Of a DNA stretch of 64,000 bases, positions 1-9,350 are shown piece by piece. The stretch's first letter is position 1. Each line of letters starts with the position of its first letter. The stretch covers positions 372,001 through 436,000 of the forward strand of contig OY781093.1 of NCBI GenBank assembly GCA_963676355.1, given 5' to 3'. The notes under the pieces are model-generated. The model did no database searches, was not told the DNA's origin, and worked only from the letters and a program-made list of their open reading frames with translations. The position numbers and the translations under genes are program-made. Source of the stretch: JAGLOK01 sp963676355. GTDB lineage: Bacteria > Bacillota > Clostridia > Christensenellales > UMGS416.

Positions 1-79
1 CTTTGTCTCATTGTGCATCACCTCGAAAATAAGATACCATAAAAATATGTCTATATTTTGTATAATGTTTTATTGCGCA

Positions 80-110
80 AAAAAAGAGCGACAAGATTGC
101 CGCTCTTTTG
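80..110 (-). terminator. fba terminator
   Basis: Hairpin with 9-bp arms (82-90 and 101-109, core GAGCG/CGCTC) and a 10-base loop. Read on the minus strand it is followed by a run of T, just after the fba stop codon. The arrangement is that of an intrinsic terminator. Bases 1-79 hold no recognisable gene. Confidence 0.8.
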
Positions 111-122
111 AAATTATTAGTC

Positions 123-1052
123 TTAAGCTTTGCCTTCGCAGCCCAGAACGTTTTTAATTTTATGTTCTACGATGGACTGTGTGTAATCGCGTGCTTCGCC
201 AAGATATTTTCTTGGATCAAACACAGTCGGGTTATCCACTGTGTAGTGACGGATAGCAGCTGTTACTGCAAGACGGATATCAGAGTCAATGTTAATTTTG
301 CAAACTGCCATTGAAGCAGCTTTTCTTAGCATATCTTCAGGAACGCCTTGTGCTCCTGCCATGTCTCCGCCATACTCATTTATTTCTTTTACATATTCAG
401 GCACAACTGATGATGCACCGTGAAGCACTATCGGGAATCCGGGAAGACGATTTGAGATCTCTTCTAGGATATCATAGCGAAGCTGTGGTTCACCTTTAAA
501 TTTGAATGCGCCGTGGCTTGTGCCTATAGCGATAGCCAATGAATCAACGCCTGTTTTTTCAACAAACTCGTTTACTTCGTCAGGATGTGTGAATTTTGCA
601 TCTTCAGCAGAAACGTTAACATCATCTTCGATTCCTGCAAGCTGTCCAAGCTCTCCTTCAACGGAAACTCCGCGTTCGTGGGCATATTCAACAACTTTTT
701 TCGTAAGAGCGATATTGTCTTCAAATGAATGATGGCTTCCGTCTATCATAACCGATGAAAAGCCGTCGTCTATGCATTGTTTGCAGATATCAAAATCTGC
801 ACCATGGTCTAAGTGCAATGCGATTGGAAGACCTGAATCTTCAACAGCAGCCTCAACTAACTTTTTAAGATAAAGTGAGCCGGCGTATTTCCTTGCGCCT
901 GCTGACACCTGAAGTATAAGAGGTGAGTTGAGTTTCTTTGCGGCATTTACAATGCCCTGCACCATTTCCATATTATTTACATTGAAAGCACCGATGGCAT
1001 ATCCGCCGTCATAAGCTTTCTTTAGCATATCTTTTGTTGTAACAAGTGGCAT
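123..1052 (-). CDS. fba: Class II fructose-bisphosphate aldolase
   Basis: This 309-residue cytosolic enzyme reversibly cleaves fructose 1,6-bisphosphate to dihydroxyacetone phosphate and glyceraldehyde 3-phosphate in glycolysis and gluconeogenesis. The N-terminal GAFNVNN segment, the HLDHG motif (Asp82 catalytic, His83 zinc ligand), the EGELG segment and the C-terminal LHGASS and NIDSD phosphate-binding stretches are all present, so this is the zinc-dependent class II type. Length is normal for the family. The ATG is preceded by a clear AAGGAG site. It stands alone, with its own promoter (1083-1111) and terminator, divergent from the fucosamine operon. The related tagatose-bisphosphate aldolases cannot be excluded by eye. 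Confidence 0.95.
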   Translation of the reverse strand: MPLVTTKDMLKKAYDGGYAIGAFNVNNMEMVQGIVNAAKKLNSPLILQVSAGARKYAGSLYLKKLVEAAVEDSGLPIALHLDHGADFDICKQCIDDGFSSVMIDGSHHSFEDNIALTKKVVEYAHERGVSVEGELGQLAGIEDDVNVSAEDAKFTHPDEVNEFVEKTGVDSLAIAIGTSHGAFKFKGEPQLRYDILEEISNRLPGFPIVLHGASSVVPEYVKEINEYGGDMAGAQGVPEDMLRKAASMAVCKINIDSDIRLAVTAAIRHYTVDNPTVFDPRKYLGEARDYTQSIVEHKIKNVLGCEGKA

Positions 1053-1082
1053 ATTGATTCTCCTTAGTTTTTTTTCAAGTTT

Positions 1083-1111
1083 AATATATCAGAAAATGGC
1101 TTCATAATCAA
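1083..1111 (-). promoter_or_regulatory. fba promoter
   Basis: On the minus strand TTGATT (1106-1111), a 17-base spacer and TATATT (1083-1088) form a good sigma-A type promoter about 30 bases upstream of the fba start. The rest of the 230-base gap 1053-1282 holds only this and the divergent promoter of the next gene. Confidence 0.6.
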
Positions 1112-1245
1112 TTAATTATGCCCCTGTTATCCAAAATATATGGTTTTATTCGCCTATTTGCATTACATTTGTATAAATGGAATATTCAAATGATATATAT
1201 GCACAGCTGTCGTACCAATTGCAGTGTTTGCATGTGTTTAAAACC

Positions 1246-1282
1246 ATGACTTGAAAGTATATTTGTGATATAATATCTCGTA
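1246..1282 (+). promoter_or_regulatory. Promoter of the fucosamine operon; apparently leaderless
   Basis: An extended -10 box, TGaTATAAT (1266-1274), has a weak -35 ATGACT (1246-1251) at 17-base spacing. The start codon at 1283 is only 8 bases after the -10 box, so transcription should begin at or within about two bases of the ATG. No Shine-Dalgarno sequence precedes the ATG. Confidence 0.6.
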
Positions 1283-2494
1283 ATGAAAATCCTGATTGTA
1301 TCACAATATTTCCATCCGGAACCCATGCGTATATCCCACATCGCAAAGACCCTTGTGCAAAAGGGCCATGATGTCCGCGTGCTTACAGGACTCCCCAATT
1401 ATCCCGAGGGCAAAGTGCCGGATGAATATAGGGGTAAAAATTATAAAAAACACGAAAATGAAGAATATTTCGGAGTAAAGGTTACCCGCTCTAAGCTTGT
1501 GGGCAGGGGAAGCAATTCGCTGACACTCCTTTTAAACTATATCTCCTTTGCGGTGAGTGGTTCTGTTAAGGCGAGAAAACTCGCCGCTGATGCAGACGTT
1601 GTATTCATACAGCAGCACTCGCCCATATCCCTTTGCAGGCCCGCCTATGTGTATTCACGGCGCGCAAAGTGTCCGGTGGTGCTCAACTGTTTAGACATTT
1701 GGCCGGAAAGCGTGACAGCTCGGATGCATCTGCGCGAAAGTTCATTTATATATAAGCGTCTTAAAAACTACAGCAAGAGGATGTATAAAAAAGCAACAGC
1801 GTTGCTTGTTACATCTGCGGGATTTGCCGATTATTTTGAAGACGTTTTGGGGTTGGAACGGGATGCTATACACATACCACAGTATGCCGAAGATATATTT
1901 GCGCCTACACCGCTCCCAAAAAGGCGCGGGCTGAACCTGCTTTTTGCGGGTAATGTAGGTCAGGCGCAGGCTGTGGACACTATAATACGCGCAGCATCGC
2001 TTTTGCGCGACAGAGCGGACATACACTGGAATATCGTAGGCTCAGGAAGCGCGCTGGAAGAATGCAAAGAGCTTGCACGCGAGCTCAATGTGGAGCATTT
2101 GGTATCTTTCCACGGCAGACGTCCGCTGGAGGAGATGCCCAAATATTACGCCGAAGCCGACGCACTGCTTGTGACGCTTCAGGCAAATAAATTAATTGAA
2201 CTCACCTTGCCCGGCAAGGTGCAGACATACATGGCGGCGGGAAGGCCGATATTGGCGGCTGCCGGCGGCGAGACGACGAGGGTATTGGAGGACGCAAAGT
2301 GCGGTATGGCGTGCGCGTCGGAAGACTTTATATCGCTTGCCAAAAACGTGGACGCGCTGGCAAAGGATAAGTCGCGTCTCAAAGAATATGCCAAAAACGC
2401 GCGTGAGTATTATGACAAAAACTATTGTCAGGAAAAGTTCTTTGATGATATATTGAAAGTCATGGACTTGTGCGTTGAAAATTACGGCAAGTAA
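1283..2494 (+). CDS. Glycosyltransferase, WbuB-like (probable L-fucosamine transferase)
   Basis: This 403-residue GT-B fold glycosyltransferase of the GT4 type has an N-terminal Rossmann half that starts MKILIVSQYFHPEP, with a PNYPEGK segment near residue 40. The C-terminal half carries FAGNVG near residue 220 and an LPGKVQTYMAAGRP stretch near residue 310, where the donor nucleotide binds. The layout matches WbuB, the enzyme encoded beside fnlABC in Escherichia coli O26-type clusters and linked to L-FucNAc transfer. Here it is followed by the same three sugar genes, which supports that role. The substrate assignment is inference. It is the first gene of a nine-gene plus-strand operon and lacks a ribosome binding site. 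Confidence 0.8.
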   Translation: MKILIVSQYFHPEPMRISHIAKTLVQKGHDVRVLTGLPNYPEGKVPDEYRGKNYKKHENEEYFGVKVTRSKLVGRGSNSLTLLLNYISFAVSGSVKARKLAADADVVFIQQHSPISLCRPAYVYSRRAKCPVVLNCLDIWPESVTARMHLRESSFIYKRLKNYSKRMYKKATALLVTSAGFADYFEDVLGLERDAIHIPQYAEDIFAPTPLPKRRGLNLLFAGNVGQAQAVDTIIRAASLLRDRADIHWNIVGSGSALEECKELARELNVEHLVSFHGRRPLEEMPKYYAEADALLVTLQANKLIELTLPGKVQTYMAAGRPILAAAGGETTRVLEDAKCGMACASEDFISLAKNVDALAKDKSRLKEYAKNAREYYDKNYCQEKFFDDILKVMDLCVENYGK

Positions 2495-2505
2495 AGGTGT
2501 GAACT

Positions 2506-3159
2506 ATGGATTTTAATAAAAATAATGTAAAGCCGGATTATATTAAAGAAAACTGGGAAGGCAAATGGGAAATATTTTCGTGGATAGAGTTTGTAACTGC
2601 TATTCCTCAGGTGCTGTTTTTGGTCACAACCCAGAAAGAAAGCGGTCTGCCAAATCTGGCGTTCCAGAGCTGGTCAACATTTACCGGCGAGGGTGATAAT
2701 TTTTTCATTATTATGGGGGGATTGATGAAGCACACCCATACCTATAAAAATATTAAAAGAACAGGTGAGTTTTGCATTAATTTTATTAATGACGGTTATA
2801 TAGAAAACTGTTGGAAATCGATAAAAGACAATGATTTTGAAAAAGATGAGATAGAAAATGCAGGCTTTGGGGCGGTCGAGTGTGAACAGATTGGCTGCAT
2901 GGGAGTAAAAGAGAGCTTTATACGTCTGGAATGTTCATTTGAATGGGAAAAAGAGCTTATTCCAAACAGTAAAAATGCTTTGGTCTGCGGAAAAGTGAAA
3001 CATGTTTATATAAGGGAAGATTTCGCCAAGGCGACAACTGACCAAAAATATAACAGTGCAGAGTATTTCATGATGCACCTGCACAATCCCATTAATCCGT
3101 ACACCGGGGAAATGCTCGGCGGCGGTGTGGGATACATAAAAAAAATACATGGTATGTAA
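2506..3159 (+). CDS. Flavin reductase family protein (FMN-binding split barrel)
   Basis: This 217-residue protein resembles the flavoredoxin / flavin reductase family, which binds FMN in a split barrel. The segments LFLVTTQKESGLPNLAFQSW near residue 40 and TGEFCINF near residue 88 fit the family's flavin-binding core. It begins 12 bases after the glycosyltransferase stop, with AAAGGTG as ribosome binding site, so it is cotranscribed. A redox protein is not an obvious part of fucosamine synthesis, and its presence in the operon is unexplained. Its electron donor and acceptor cannot be told from sequence. Confidence 0.75.
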   Translation: MDFNKNNVKPDYIKENWEGKWEIFSWIEFVTAIPQVLFLVTTQKESGLPNLAFQSWSTFTGEGDNFFIIMGGLMKHTHTYKNIKRTGEFCINFINDGYIENCWKSIKDNDFEKDEIENAGFGAVECEQIGCMGVKESFIRLECSFEWEKELIPNSKNALVCGKVKHVYIREDFAKATTDQKYNSAEYFMMHLHNPINPYTGEMLGGGVGYIKKIHGM

Positions 3160-3193
3160 TTGTGTTTGAAAAATAACCTTTACGGAGGATTTT

Positions 3194-4213
3194 ATGTTTA
3201 GAAACAAAACTTTGCTTATAACAGGGGGCACGGGCTCCTTCGGAAATGCTGTGCTGGACAGATTCCTTGATACGGATATCGCCCAGATACGCATATTTTC
3301 GCGCGACGAGAAAAAACAGCACGATATGCGAAAAAAATATAATAACGACAAGCTTAAGTTTTATATAGGTGACGTTCGTGACAAGCGTTCAGTGGATTAC
3401 GCAATGAACGGAGTGGATTTTGTGTTCCATGCCGCGGCATTAAAGCAAGTTCCATCCTGCGAGTTTTATCCGATGGAAGCTGTAAAGACCAATGTAATGG
3501 GCACTGAAAATGTGTTGGATTCCGCAATTGAAGCGGGAGTTAAAAAGGTCATATGTCTTTCAACTGACAAGGCTGTATATCCTATAAATGCGATGGGAAT
3601 ATCCAAAGCTATGATGGAAAAAGTGATGGCGGCAAAAGCTAGAAACGCTGAAAAAACAGTTATTTGCGCAACACGTTACGGAAACGTTATGGCTTCCCGT
3701 GGTTCAGTCATTCCGCTTTTTGTAAGCCAATTAAAAAGTGGCTCGGAATTTACTGTTACAGATCCAAATATGACACGCTTTTTGATGTCTCTTGAAGAAG
3801 CAGTTGAACTTGTGCTTTTTGCATTTAAAAATGCGAAGCCGGGCGATATATTTGTACAGAAAGCGCCTGCCTGCACAGTGGAAGTTTTGGCTATGGCAAT
3901 CCGCGAGCTGTTTGAAGCACAAAATGACATAAAAATAATTGGAACGCGTCATGGAGAAAAGCTGTATGAAACGCTTCTTACACGAGAAGAGATGGCAACT
4001 GCAATTGATTTACCCGGATATTTCAGGATAGTGCCGGATAACCGCGACTTAAACTATGCAAAGTATTACTCCGAAGGCGAAGATATGCCAACCGAAGGTG
4101 CGGATTATAACTCTCACAATACGGAACGCTTGGGAATCGAAAAGGTTAAGGCTAAGCTTTTGACTCTTGCATATATGCAAAATGAATTGAAAGAGAATCT
4201 AAAAAAGAAATGA
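3194..4213 (+). CDS. fnlA: UDP-N-acetylglucosamine 4,6-dehydratase/5-epimerase (FnlA/CapE type)
   Basis: This 339-residue short-chain dehydrogenase of the extended CapD/FlaA1 type probably carries out the first step from UDP-GlcNAc toward UDP-N-acetyl-L-fucosamine: 4,6-dehydration and epimerisation. The NAD(P)-binding TGGTGSFG is near residue 12. The STDKAVYPINAMGISK segment carries Met134 and Lys138 where ordinary SDR enzymes have the Tyr-xxx-Lys pair; a Met in place of Tyr is a known hallmark of this dehydratase family. A GGAGG site precedes the ATG. The stop codon overlaps the start of the next gene by 4 bases (ATGA), so the two are translationally coupled. Confidence 0.85.
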   Translation: MFRNKTLLITGGTGSFGNAVLDRFLDTDIAQIRIFSRDEKKQHDMRKKYNNDKLKFYIGDVRDKRSVDYAMNGVDFVFHAAALKQVPSCEFYPMEAVKTNVMGTENVLDSAIEAGVKKVICLSTDKAVYPINAMGISKAMMEKVMAAKARNAEKTVICATRYGNVMASRGSVIPLFVSQLKSGSEFTVTDPNMTRFLMSLEEAVELVLFAFKNAKPGDIFVQKAPACTVEVLAMAIRELFEAQNDIKIIGTRHGEKLYETLLTREEMATAIDLPGYFRIVPDNRDLNYAKYYSEGEDMPTEGADYNSHNTERLGIEKVKAKLLTLAYMQNELKENLKKK

Positions 4214-5319
4214 AAAAAGTTTTGATAACAGGTGCAAATGGATTTGTCGGCAAAAACTTGTGTGCAAACCTTGAAGTAAGGGATGATGTCGAAATCATAA
4301 AGTTTGACATTGAAAATACACAAGAGGAGTTGCGAGAATATCTTGCTGAGGCGGATTTTGTGTTCCACTTGGCAGGGGTTAACCGTCCCAAAGATGACAG
4401 TGATTTTGTTAAAGGCAACGCGGGGCTAACGGGCACCGTGGTTAATATTCTCCGCGAGTTGGGCAAGAAAACGCCTATACTCGTCTCATCATCCATACAG
4501 GCTGAGCGAGAAAACGCCTACGGGAAAAGTAAAAAAATGGCAGAAGATGCGGCGTTGAAGTATGGCAAAAACACGTATGCCTATGTATACCGTTTTCCAA
4601 ATCTCTTTGGCAAATGGTGTAGGCCAAATTACAACAGCGTAGTTGCGACTTTTTGTCACAACATCGCACATGATTTGCCCATTCAGATAAATGATGAAAG
4701 CTATCTTCTCACTCTTTGCTATATTGATGATGTTGTGCGCGAATGCGTTAAATGTCTCGAGGGCAAAAAGAAGATTGCATCCGATGGATTTTGCCATGCA
4801 GAAACAACTTATCAGATAACGCTTGGCGAGCTTGCAGAAAAGATTCGTTCATTCCGCAATATACGCGAAACAGCCATAATTCCAGATATGGGAGATATGC
4901 TTACTAGAATTTTGCATTCGACATATCTTTCCTATCTTGAAGAGGACAACTTTTCATACTTCCCCACTGTGCACAGTGATAACAGAGGCTGGTTGTTTGA
5001 GCTTATAAAGCAAGAGCATGCAGGGCAGATATTCGTTTCGTTTACAAAACCGGGAATTACCCGCGGAAACCACTACCACCATACGAAGGTGGAAAAGTTT
5101 ACTGTGATTCAAGGTGAGGCAGTGATACGCTTTCGCAAGATTAATTCGGATGAAGTGCTTGAATACAAGGTGAGCGGCAATAAGCCTGAAATAGTGGATA
5201 TACCGCCGGGATATACGCACAACATTGAAAACGTGGGTGACACTGACGTGCTGACACTTTTCTGGGCCTGCGAGCTGTTTGACCCTGAAAATCCGGATAC
5301 GTATTATATTGAAGTATAA
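4210..5319 (+). CDS. fnlB: Bifunctional SDR-cupin protein (FnlB/CapF type)
   Basis: This 369-residue two-domain enzyme is known in the family (CapF/WbjC/FnlB) to perform the C3 epimerisation and C4 reduction giving UDP-N-acetyl-6-deoxy-L-talosamine. The N-terminal SDR domain has GANGFVG at residues 8-14 and the catalytic Tyr104-xxx-Lys108 pair. The C-terminal cupin begins near residue 250 and contains the metal-binding HYHHTKVEKF segment. The domain order and length match the family. The start overlaps the end of fnlA by 4 bases. Together with fnlA and fnlC it makes a complete UDP-L-FucNAc module. Confidence 0.88.
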   Translation: MKKVLITGANGFVGKNLCANLEVRDDVEIIKFDIENTQEELREYLAEADFVFHLAGVNRPKDDSDFVKGNAGLTGTVVNILRELGKKTPILVSSSIQAERENAYGKSKKMAEDAALKYGKNTYAYVYRFPNLFGKWCRPNYNSVVATFCHNIAHDLPIQINDESYLLTLCYIDDVVRECVKCLEGKKKIASDGFCHAETTYQITLGELAEKIRSFRNIRETAIIPDMGDMLTRILHSTYLSYLEEDNFSYFPTVHSDNRGWLFELIKQEHAGQIFVSFTKPGITRGNHYHHTKVEKFTVIQGEAVIRFRKINSDEVLEYKVSGNKPEIVDIPPGYTHNIENVGDTDVLTLFWACELFDPENPDTYYIEV

Positions 5320-5365
5320 CATGTCGATGAGAAGCATCCGCTTCAAAATCGAAAGGAGCTTATAA

Positions 5366-6490
5366 ATGCAAAAACTTAAAGTAATGACAATAGTGGGCAC
5401 GCGCCCTGAGATAATAAGGCTTTCGGCTGTGATGAAAGCTGTTGATAAGTATTTTGACCACGTGCTGGTGCACACAGGACAAAACTGGGACTACACCTTA
5501 AACCAAGTGTTCTTTGAAGAGCTTGGGGTAAAAGCGCCAGATTTTTCTCTGGATGCAGTGGGTGGTGACTTGGGCGAAACGGTTGGTAACATTATCGCAA
5601 AGTCATATAAAGTGATGCAGGAGGTAAAGCCCGATGCGCTGCTTATCTTGGGGGATACAAACTCTGCGCTTGCGGCCTATTCAGCAAAAAGGCTGAAGAT
5701 TCCCGTGTTTCACATGGAAGCCGGCAATCGTTGTTTTGACCAGAACGTTCCTGAGGAAATTAATCGCAGGATAGTTGACCACATGAGTGACATAAATCTA
5801 TGCTACACTGAGCATTCTAGGCGTTATCTTCTTAATGAGGGAAAACGTCCCGATCATCTTTTTGTGACGGGCTCTCCCATGGCTGAAGTGCTGGATGGGC
5901 ATATGGATTCTATAAACAGCAGCGATGTTCTTTCTCGCCTTGGGCTTGAAAGCGGAAAGTATATGCTTTTGTCTGCTCATCGTGAGGAAAACATCGATAA
6001 CGAAAAGACGTTTACCTCGCTTATGACGGCGATAAATAAGGCCGCTGAAACATACAACATGCCGATAGTTTATTCTACTCATCCGCGCTCACTTAAGCGC
6101 ATTGAGCAGAGCGGATTTAAGTTTAATCCTCTGGTAAAGAACTTAAAACCATTTGGATTCTTTGATTATAATCATCTGCAAAAGAATGCATTTTGCGTGC
6201 TATCGGACAGCGGAACGTTATCGGAAGAGAGTGCAATGTTGGGATTTCCGGGAGTTCTTATTCGCACAAGCACCGAGCGCCCAGAAGTTTTGGACAAGGG
6301 AACTGTAATTATCGGCGGAGTGTCATTTGATGACGTTAGCCGCTCAATCGAGCTTTCGCGCGCAATGCAGGAGGCGAATGAACCGACAGTGCTTGCAACT
6401 GACTATAGAGACAAGAATGTGTCAGTTAAGGTGGTTAAAATTATTCAAAGCTACACAAGCATAGTAAACGAAGTGATTTGGAGGAAATAA
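5366..6490 (+). CDS. fnlC: UDP-N-acetyl-L-talosamine 2-epimerase (FnlC/CapG type)
   Basis: This 374-residue protein of the non-hydrolysing UDP-GlcNAc 2-epimerase family shows VGTRPEIIRL at the N-terminus, VHTGQNWDYTL near residue 36, HMEAGNRCFDQNVPEEINRR near residue 115 and SDSGTLSEES near residue 285. In the CapE-F-G/FnlA-B-C pathway this enzyme converts UDP-N-acetyl-L-pneumosamine/talosamine to UDP-N-acetyl-L-fucosamine. Context favours that role over the generic WecB reaction. AAAGGAG precedes the ATG. The stop codon overlaps the ABC transporter start by one base. Confidence 0.87.
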   Translation: MQKLKVMTIVGTRPEIIRLSAVMKAVDKYFDHVLVHTGQNWDYTLNQVFFEELGVKAPDFSLDAVGGDLGETVGNIIAKSYKVMQEVKPDALLILGDTNSALAAYSAKRLKIPVFHMEAGNRCFDQNVPEEINRRIVDHMSDINLCYTEHSRRYLLNEGKRPDHLFVTGSPMAEVLDGHMDSINSSDVLSRLGLESGKYMLLSAHREENIDNEKTFTSLMTAINKAAETYNMPIVYSTHPRSLKRIEQSGFKFNPLVKNLKPFGFFDYNHLQKNAFCVLSDSGTLSEESAMLGFPGVLIRTSTERPEVLDKGTVIIGGVSFDDVSRSIELSRAMQEANEPTVLATDYRDKNVSVKVVKIIQSYTSIVNEVIWRK

Positions 6491-8250
6491 TGAAATACGA
6501 TAAATCTATGTTTAAAAGATTTATCTCATATTATAAAGGTCATAAATTTTTATTTACGACAGACTTGGTGGCGGCATTCCTACTTGCCGCCATTGAGCTT
6601 GTCTACCCATATGCGACTACAATAATAGTGGATGAATACATACCAAACAATCAAATAGAAAGCCTGCTTATAATGATAGCTGTTCTGCTGGGGCTTTATA
6701 TCATAATGGCAGGGCTTAACTACTTCATGCATTACTGGGGACACATACTTGGAATACGCATGGAAGCTGAGATGCGCTCGGATTTTTTCAGACATCTGCA
6801 GAAGATGCAGTTTAAGTTTTTTGACAATAATAGAACTGGCAAACTTATGAGCCGCATTGTAAATGACTTAAATCAGATTACTGAGCTTGCCCACCACGGG
6901 CCCGAAGACCTGTTTATTTCGATTGTAATGTTTATAGGCTCATTTATAGTGCTTGCATCACAGCAGTGGATACTTGCGGTTTCAATATATTTCGGCGTAA
7001 TACCAATAATGCTTTGGTTTTCAATAACTCAGCGCTCTAAGATGAGCGAGGGATTTAAACAGGTGCGAGAGAAGATGGCAGATATAAACGCACAGCTTGA
7101 AAACGCACTTTCCGGAATACGTGTTTCAAAATCATTCACCAATGAAGAATACGAAGTAAAGCGCTTTGATGAAGGCAACTCACTGTTTCGGGGGGCTAAA
7201 AACATGGCTTATAAAGCTATGGCGTTCTTTCAAACTGGAATGGGCTTTTTCATATCTTTGCTTAATATAGTTGTACTCGGATTGGGAGGAGTATTTGCTG
7301 TAAAGCGAATTATTACAATCGGCGAGCTGACAGGATTCTTGCTGTACATCAATCTTGTTATGCAACCTATACGCCGGCTTACAAACTTCACCCAACAGTT
7401 TGAACAGGGGATGACCGGATTTGCGAGATTTGATGAGATTATGCGAAGAGATCCAGAATTTGATGATGGTGGGTTTGAACTTACAAATGCCAAAGGAAGA
7501 ATTGAATTTAAGAACGTCAGCTTTTCATATAATGAAAAAGAGCAGGTTCTAAACGACATAAGCTTTGATGTTAAGCCGGGAACAAATATTGCGCTGGTTG
7601 GTTCATCGGGCGGCGGCAAAACAACTGTCTGCCACCTTATACCGAGATTCTATGATGTGAACGAAGGTGAAATTCACATCGATGGCAGAAATATAAAAGA
7701 GTATACACTTGAATCACTAAGAAAAAATATAGGACTTGTTCAGCAGGATGTTTTCCTGTTTACGGGCACTATCGGAGAAAATATATTGTATGGCAGACCG
7801 GACGCATCATATGATGAGATGGTGGAGGCTGCAAAAAAAGCGGATATTCATGACTTCATTTCTGCGCTTCCTGATGGGTACCAGACATGGGTTGGGGAAA
7901 AAGGAGTGCGACTTTCAGGCGGACAAAAACAAAGGATATCAATTGCCCGAGTTTTCCTAAAAAATCCTCCTATACTTATACTGGACGAAGCTACATCCGC
8001 ACTGGACAATGAAACTGAAGCCATAATTCAAAAGTCAATCGAAGGACTTACCAAGGGCAGAACAAGCATGGTGATAGCCCATAGGCTTTCAACTATCCGA
8101 AATGCGGATATAATATTTGTATTGTCGGAGGAAGGTATTGTTGAAAACGGCTCACACAAAGATCTTTATGCAAAAGAGGATGGAATCTACAGGAGGCTAT
8201 ATGATGCGCAGTTCTTTGCAGAACATAACAAACCGCATTTATTTGATTAA
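6490..8250 (+). CDS. ABC exporter, fused membrane and ATPase domains (MsbA-like)
   Basis: This 586-residue half-transporter of the type IV exporter class has an N-terminal six-helix membrane domain (about residues 1-310), then an ATPase with Walker A GSSGGGKT at 371-378, signature LSGGQ at 475-479, a Walker B followed by DEATSALD, and the switch histidine in IAHRLST. The ATG at 6490 is chosen over an upstream TTG because GGAGG (6480-6484) is correctly spaced and actually overlaps the end of fnlC. It probably works as a homodimer. Its place among sugar-nucleotide and glycosyltransferase genes suggests export of a glycolipid or glycan intermediate, but multidrug export is also possible. Confidence 0.85.
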   Translation: MKYDKSMFKRFISYYKGHKFLFTTDLVAAFLLAAIELVYPYATTIIVDEYIPNNQIESLLIMIAVLLGLYIIMAGLNYFMHYWGHILGIRMEAEMRSDFFRHLQKMQFKFFDNNRTGKLMSRIVNDLNQITELAHHGPEDLFISIVMFIGSFIVLASQQWILAVSIYFGVIPIMLWFSITQRSKMSEGFKQVREKMADINAQLENALSGIRVSKSFTNEEYEVKRFDEGNSLFRGAKNMAYKAMAFFQTGMGFFISLLNIVVLGLGGVFAVKRIITIGELTGFLLYINLVMQPIRRLTNFTQQFEQGMTGFARFDEIMRRDPEFDDGGFELTNAKGRIEFKNVSFSYNEKEQVLNDISFDVKPGTNIALVGSSGGGKTTVCHLIPRFYDVNEGEIHIDGRNIKEYTLESLRKNIGLVQQDVFLFTGTIGENILYGRPDASYDEMVEAAKKADIHDFISALPDGYQTWVGEKGVRLSGGQKQRISIARVFLKNPPILILDEATSALDNETEAIIQKSIEGLTKGRTSMVIAHRLSTIRNADIIFVLSEEGIVENGSHKDLYAKEDGIYRRLYDAQFFAEHNKPHLFD

Positions 8251-8252
8251 CT

Positions 8253-9350
8253 ATGCAATATGACGCAAATAAAAAAATACTGATGATAGCAGCACTTGGC
8301 CTCGGAGACGACGGCATGAGCTTTGCCAGCTGTCGCTTGCGTGACGAATGGCAGGAAAACGGAGTGCCGCTTCATATAGTAGATTTTTTTGACAACGGAG
8401 GCTCGGGTGTCGGTGTATCTGCTGCAAATAAAATTCGTGCTACATTTATAAACAAAGCACTTGCTAAAAAGCATATCATAGATTGTGATGCAGTGTATTT
8501 TACTCCAAAGCTGTCCCCTCTTGGATTTATATCTCTTATAAGCTACTACAAAATGTGTTTAAAGCACAACAAGCCATACACGCTACACATACATGGCCGT
8601 GCGTTAATAGATACATATAAAAATCATAAATGGATTAGAAAATACATAAAAAAGTATGTAGGTCTTGCAAAGTGCACTATTGCGCTCACCAACAAACTCA
8701 AAGAAGAAATGCACACACTTTTTGGATGCGGCAATTTCGATGTGGTGGGAAACTTTGCACAGGATTCCATAATGCTCAAAGAAAATGATTTTGACAAAAA
8801 AACAACTGTGATAAAGAAAAAACCGATGCAAATATGCTACATGAGTAATGTGATTGAGTCAAAAGGTATATTTGATCTAATTGATGCGATAGGCTCAGAT
8901 GAAAACTTTGTGCTGAAAGTTGCCGGTCGTATTTTTCCCAATGAAAAAAATCGCTTTGAAAAATGTTTGCAGGAACATTCAAATGTAGAATACATCGGAT
9001 TTGTATCCGACGAACAAAAAAAAGAGCTTCTCATGGAAAGTGCAGTTTTCTGCCTTCCAACTAGATACCCTACAGAGGCGCAGCCGATAGCGCTTATTGA
9101 AGCCTTGTGCATGGGTTGCATAATAGTCGCAACTGATTTACCCGGCATTGTGGATACATTGGGCGAGAATTATCCCAAAGAGCTATTTGTGGAAAAAGAT
9201 GCAGAGGAAATTAAAAGTGTACTTGGGGCAATATATCAAAGCCCCGAAAATTTTTATGATAGAATACATCAAAATCTTAAGGAATATCAGGCGGAGTTTT
9301 CACTTAAAAGTTTCGCTGAAAAAATATATGGATGTGTTATAGATGACTGA
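8253..9350 (+). CDS. Glycosyltransferase family 4 protein
   Basis: This 365-residue protein has an N-terminal segment with LGLGDDGMS and a C-terminal GT4 signature near residue 275, RYPTEAQPIALIEALCMG, followed by the acidic E-x7-E donor-binding motif. It starts two bases after the ABC transporter stop without its own Shine-Dalgarno sequence, so it probably relies on translational coupling. As the second glycosyltransferase in the operon it should add another sugar to the same glycan or lipid as the WbuB-like enzyme. Donor and acceptor are unknown. The last 8 bases overlap the next gene. Confidence 0.8.
   Translation: MQYDANKKILMIAALGLGDDGMSFASCRLRDEWQENGVPLHIVDFFDNGGSGVGVSAANKIRATFINKALAKKHIIDCDAVYFTPKLSPLGFISLISYYKMCLKHNKPYTLHIHGRALIDTYKNHKWIRKYIKKYVGLAKCTIALTNKLKEEMHTLFGCGNFDVVGNFAQDSIMLKENDFDKKTTVIKKKPMQICYMSNVIESKGIFDLIDAIGSDENFVLKVAGRIFPNEKNRFEKCLQEHSNVEYIGFVSDEQKKELLMESAVFCLPTRYPTEAQPIALIEALCMGCIIVATDLPGIVDTLGENYPKELFVEKDAEEIKSVLGAIYQSPENFYDRIHQNLKEYQAEFSLKSFAEKIYGCVIDD

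Noticed and set aside
123..732. Plus-strand reading frames opposite fba
   Set aside because: They lie wholly within the intact aldolase gene, have no ribosome binding site and show no family signature.
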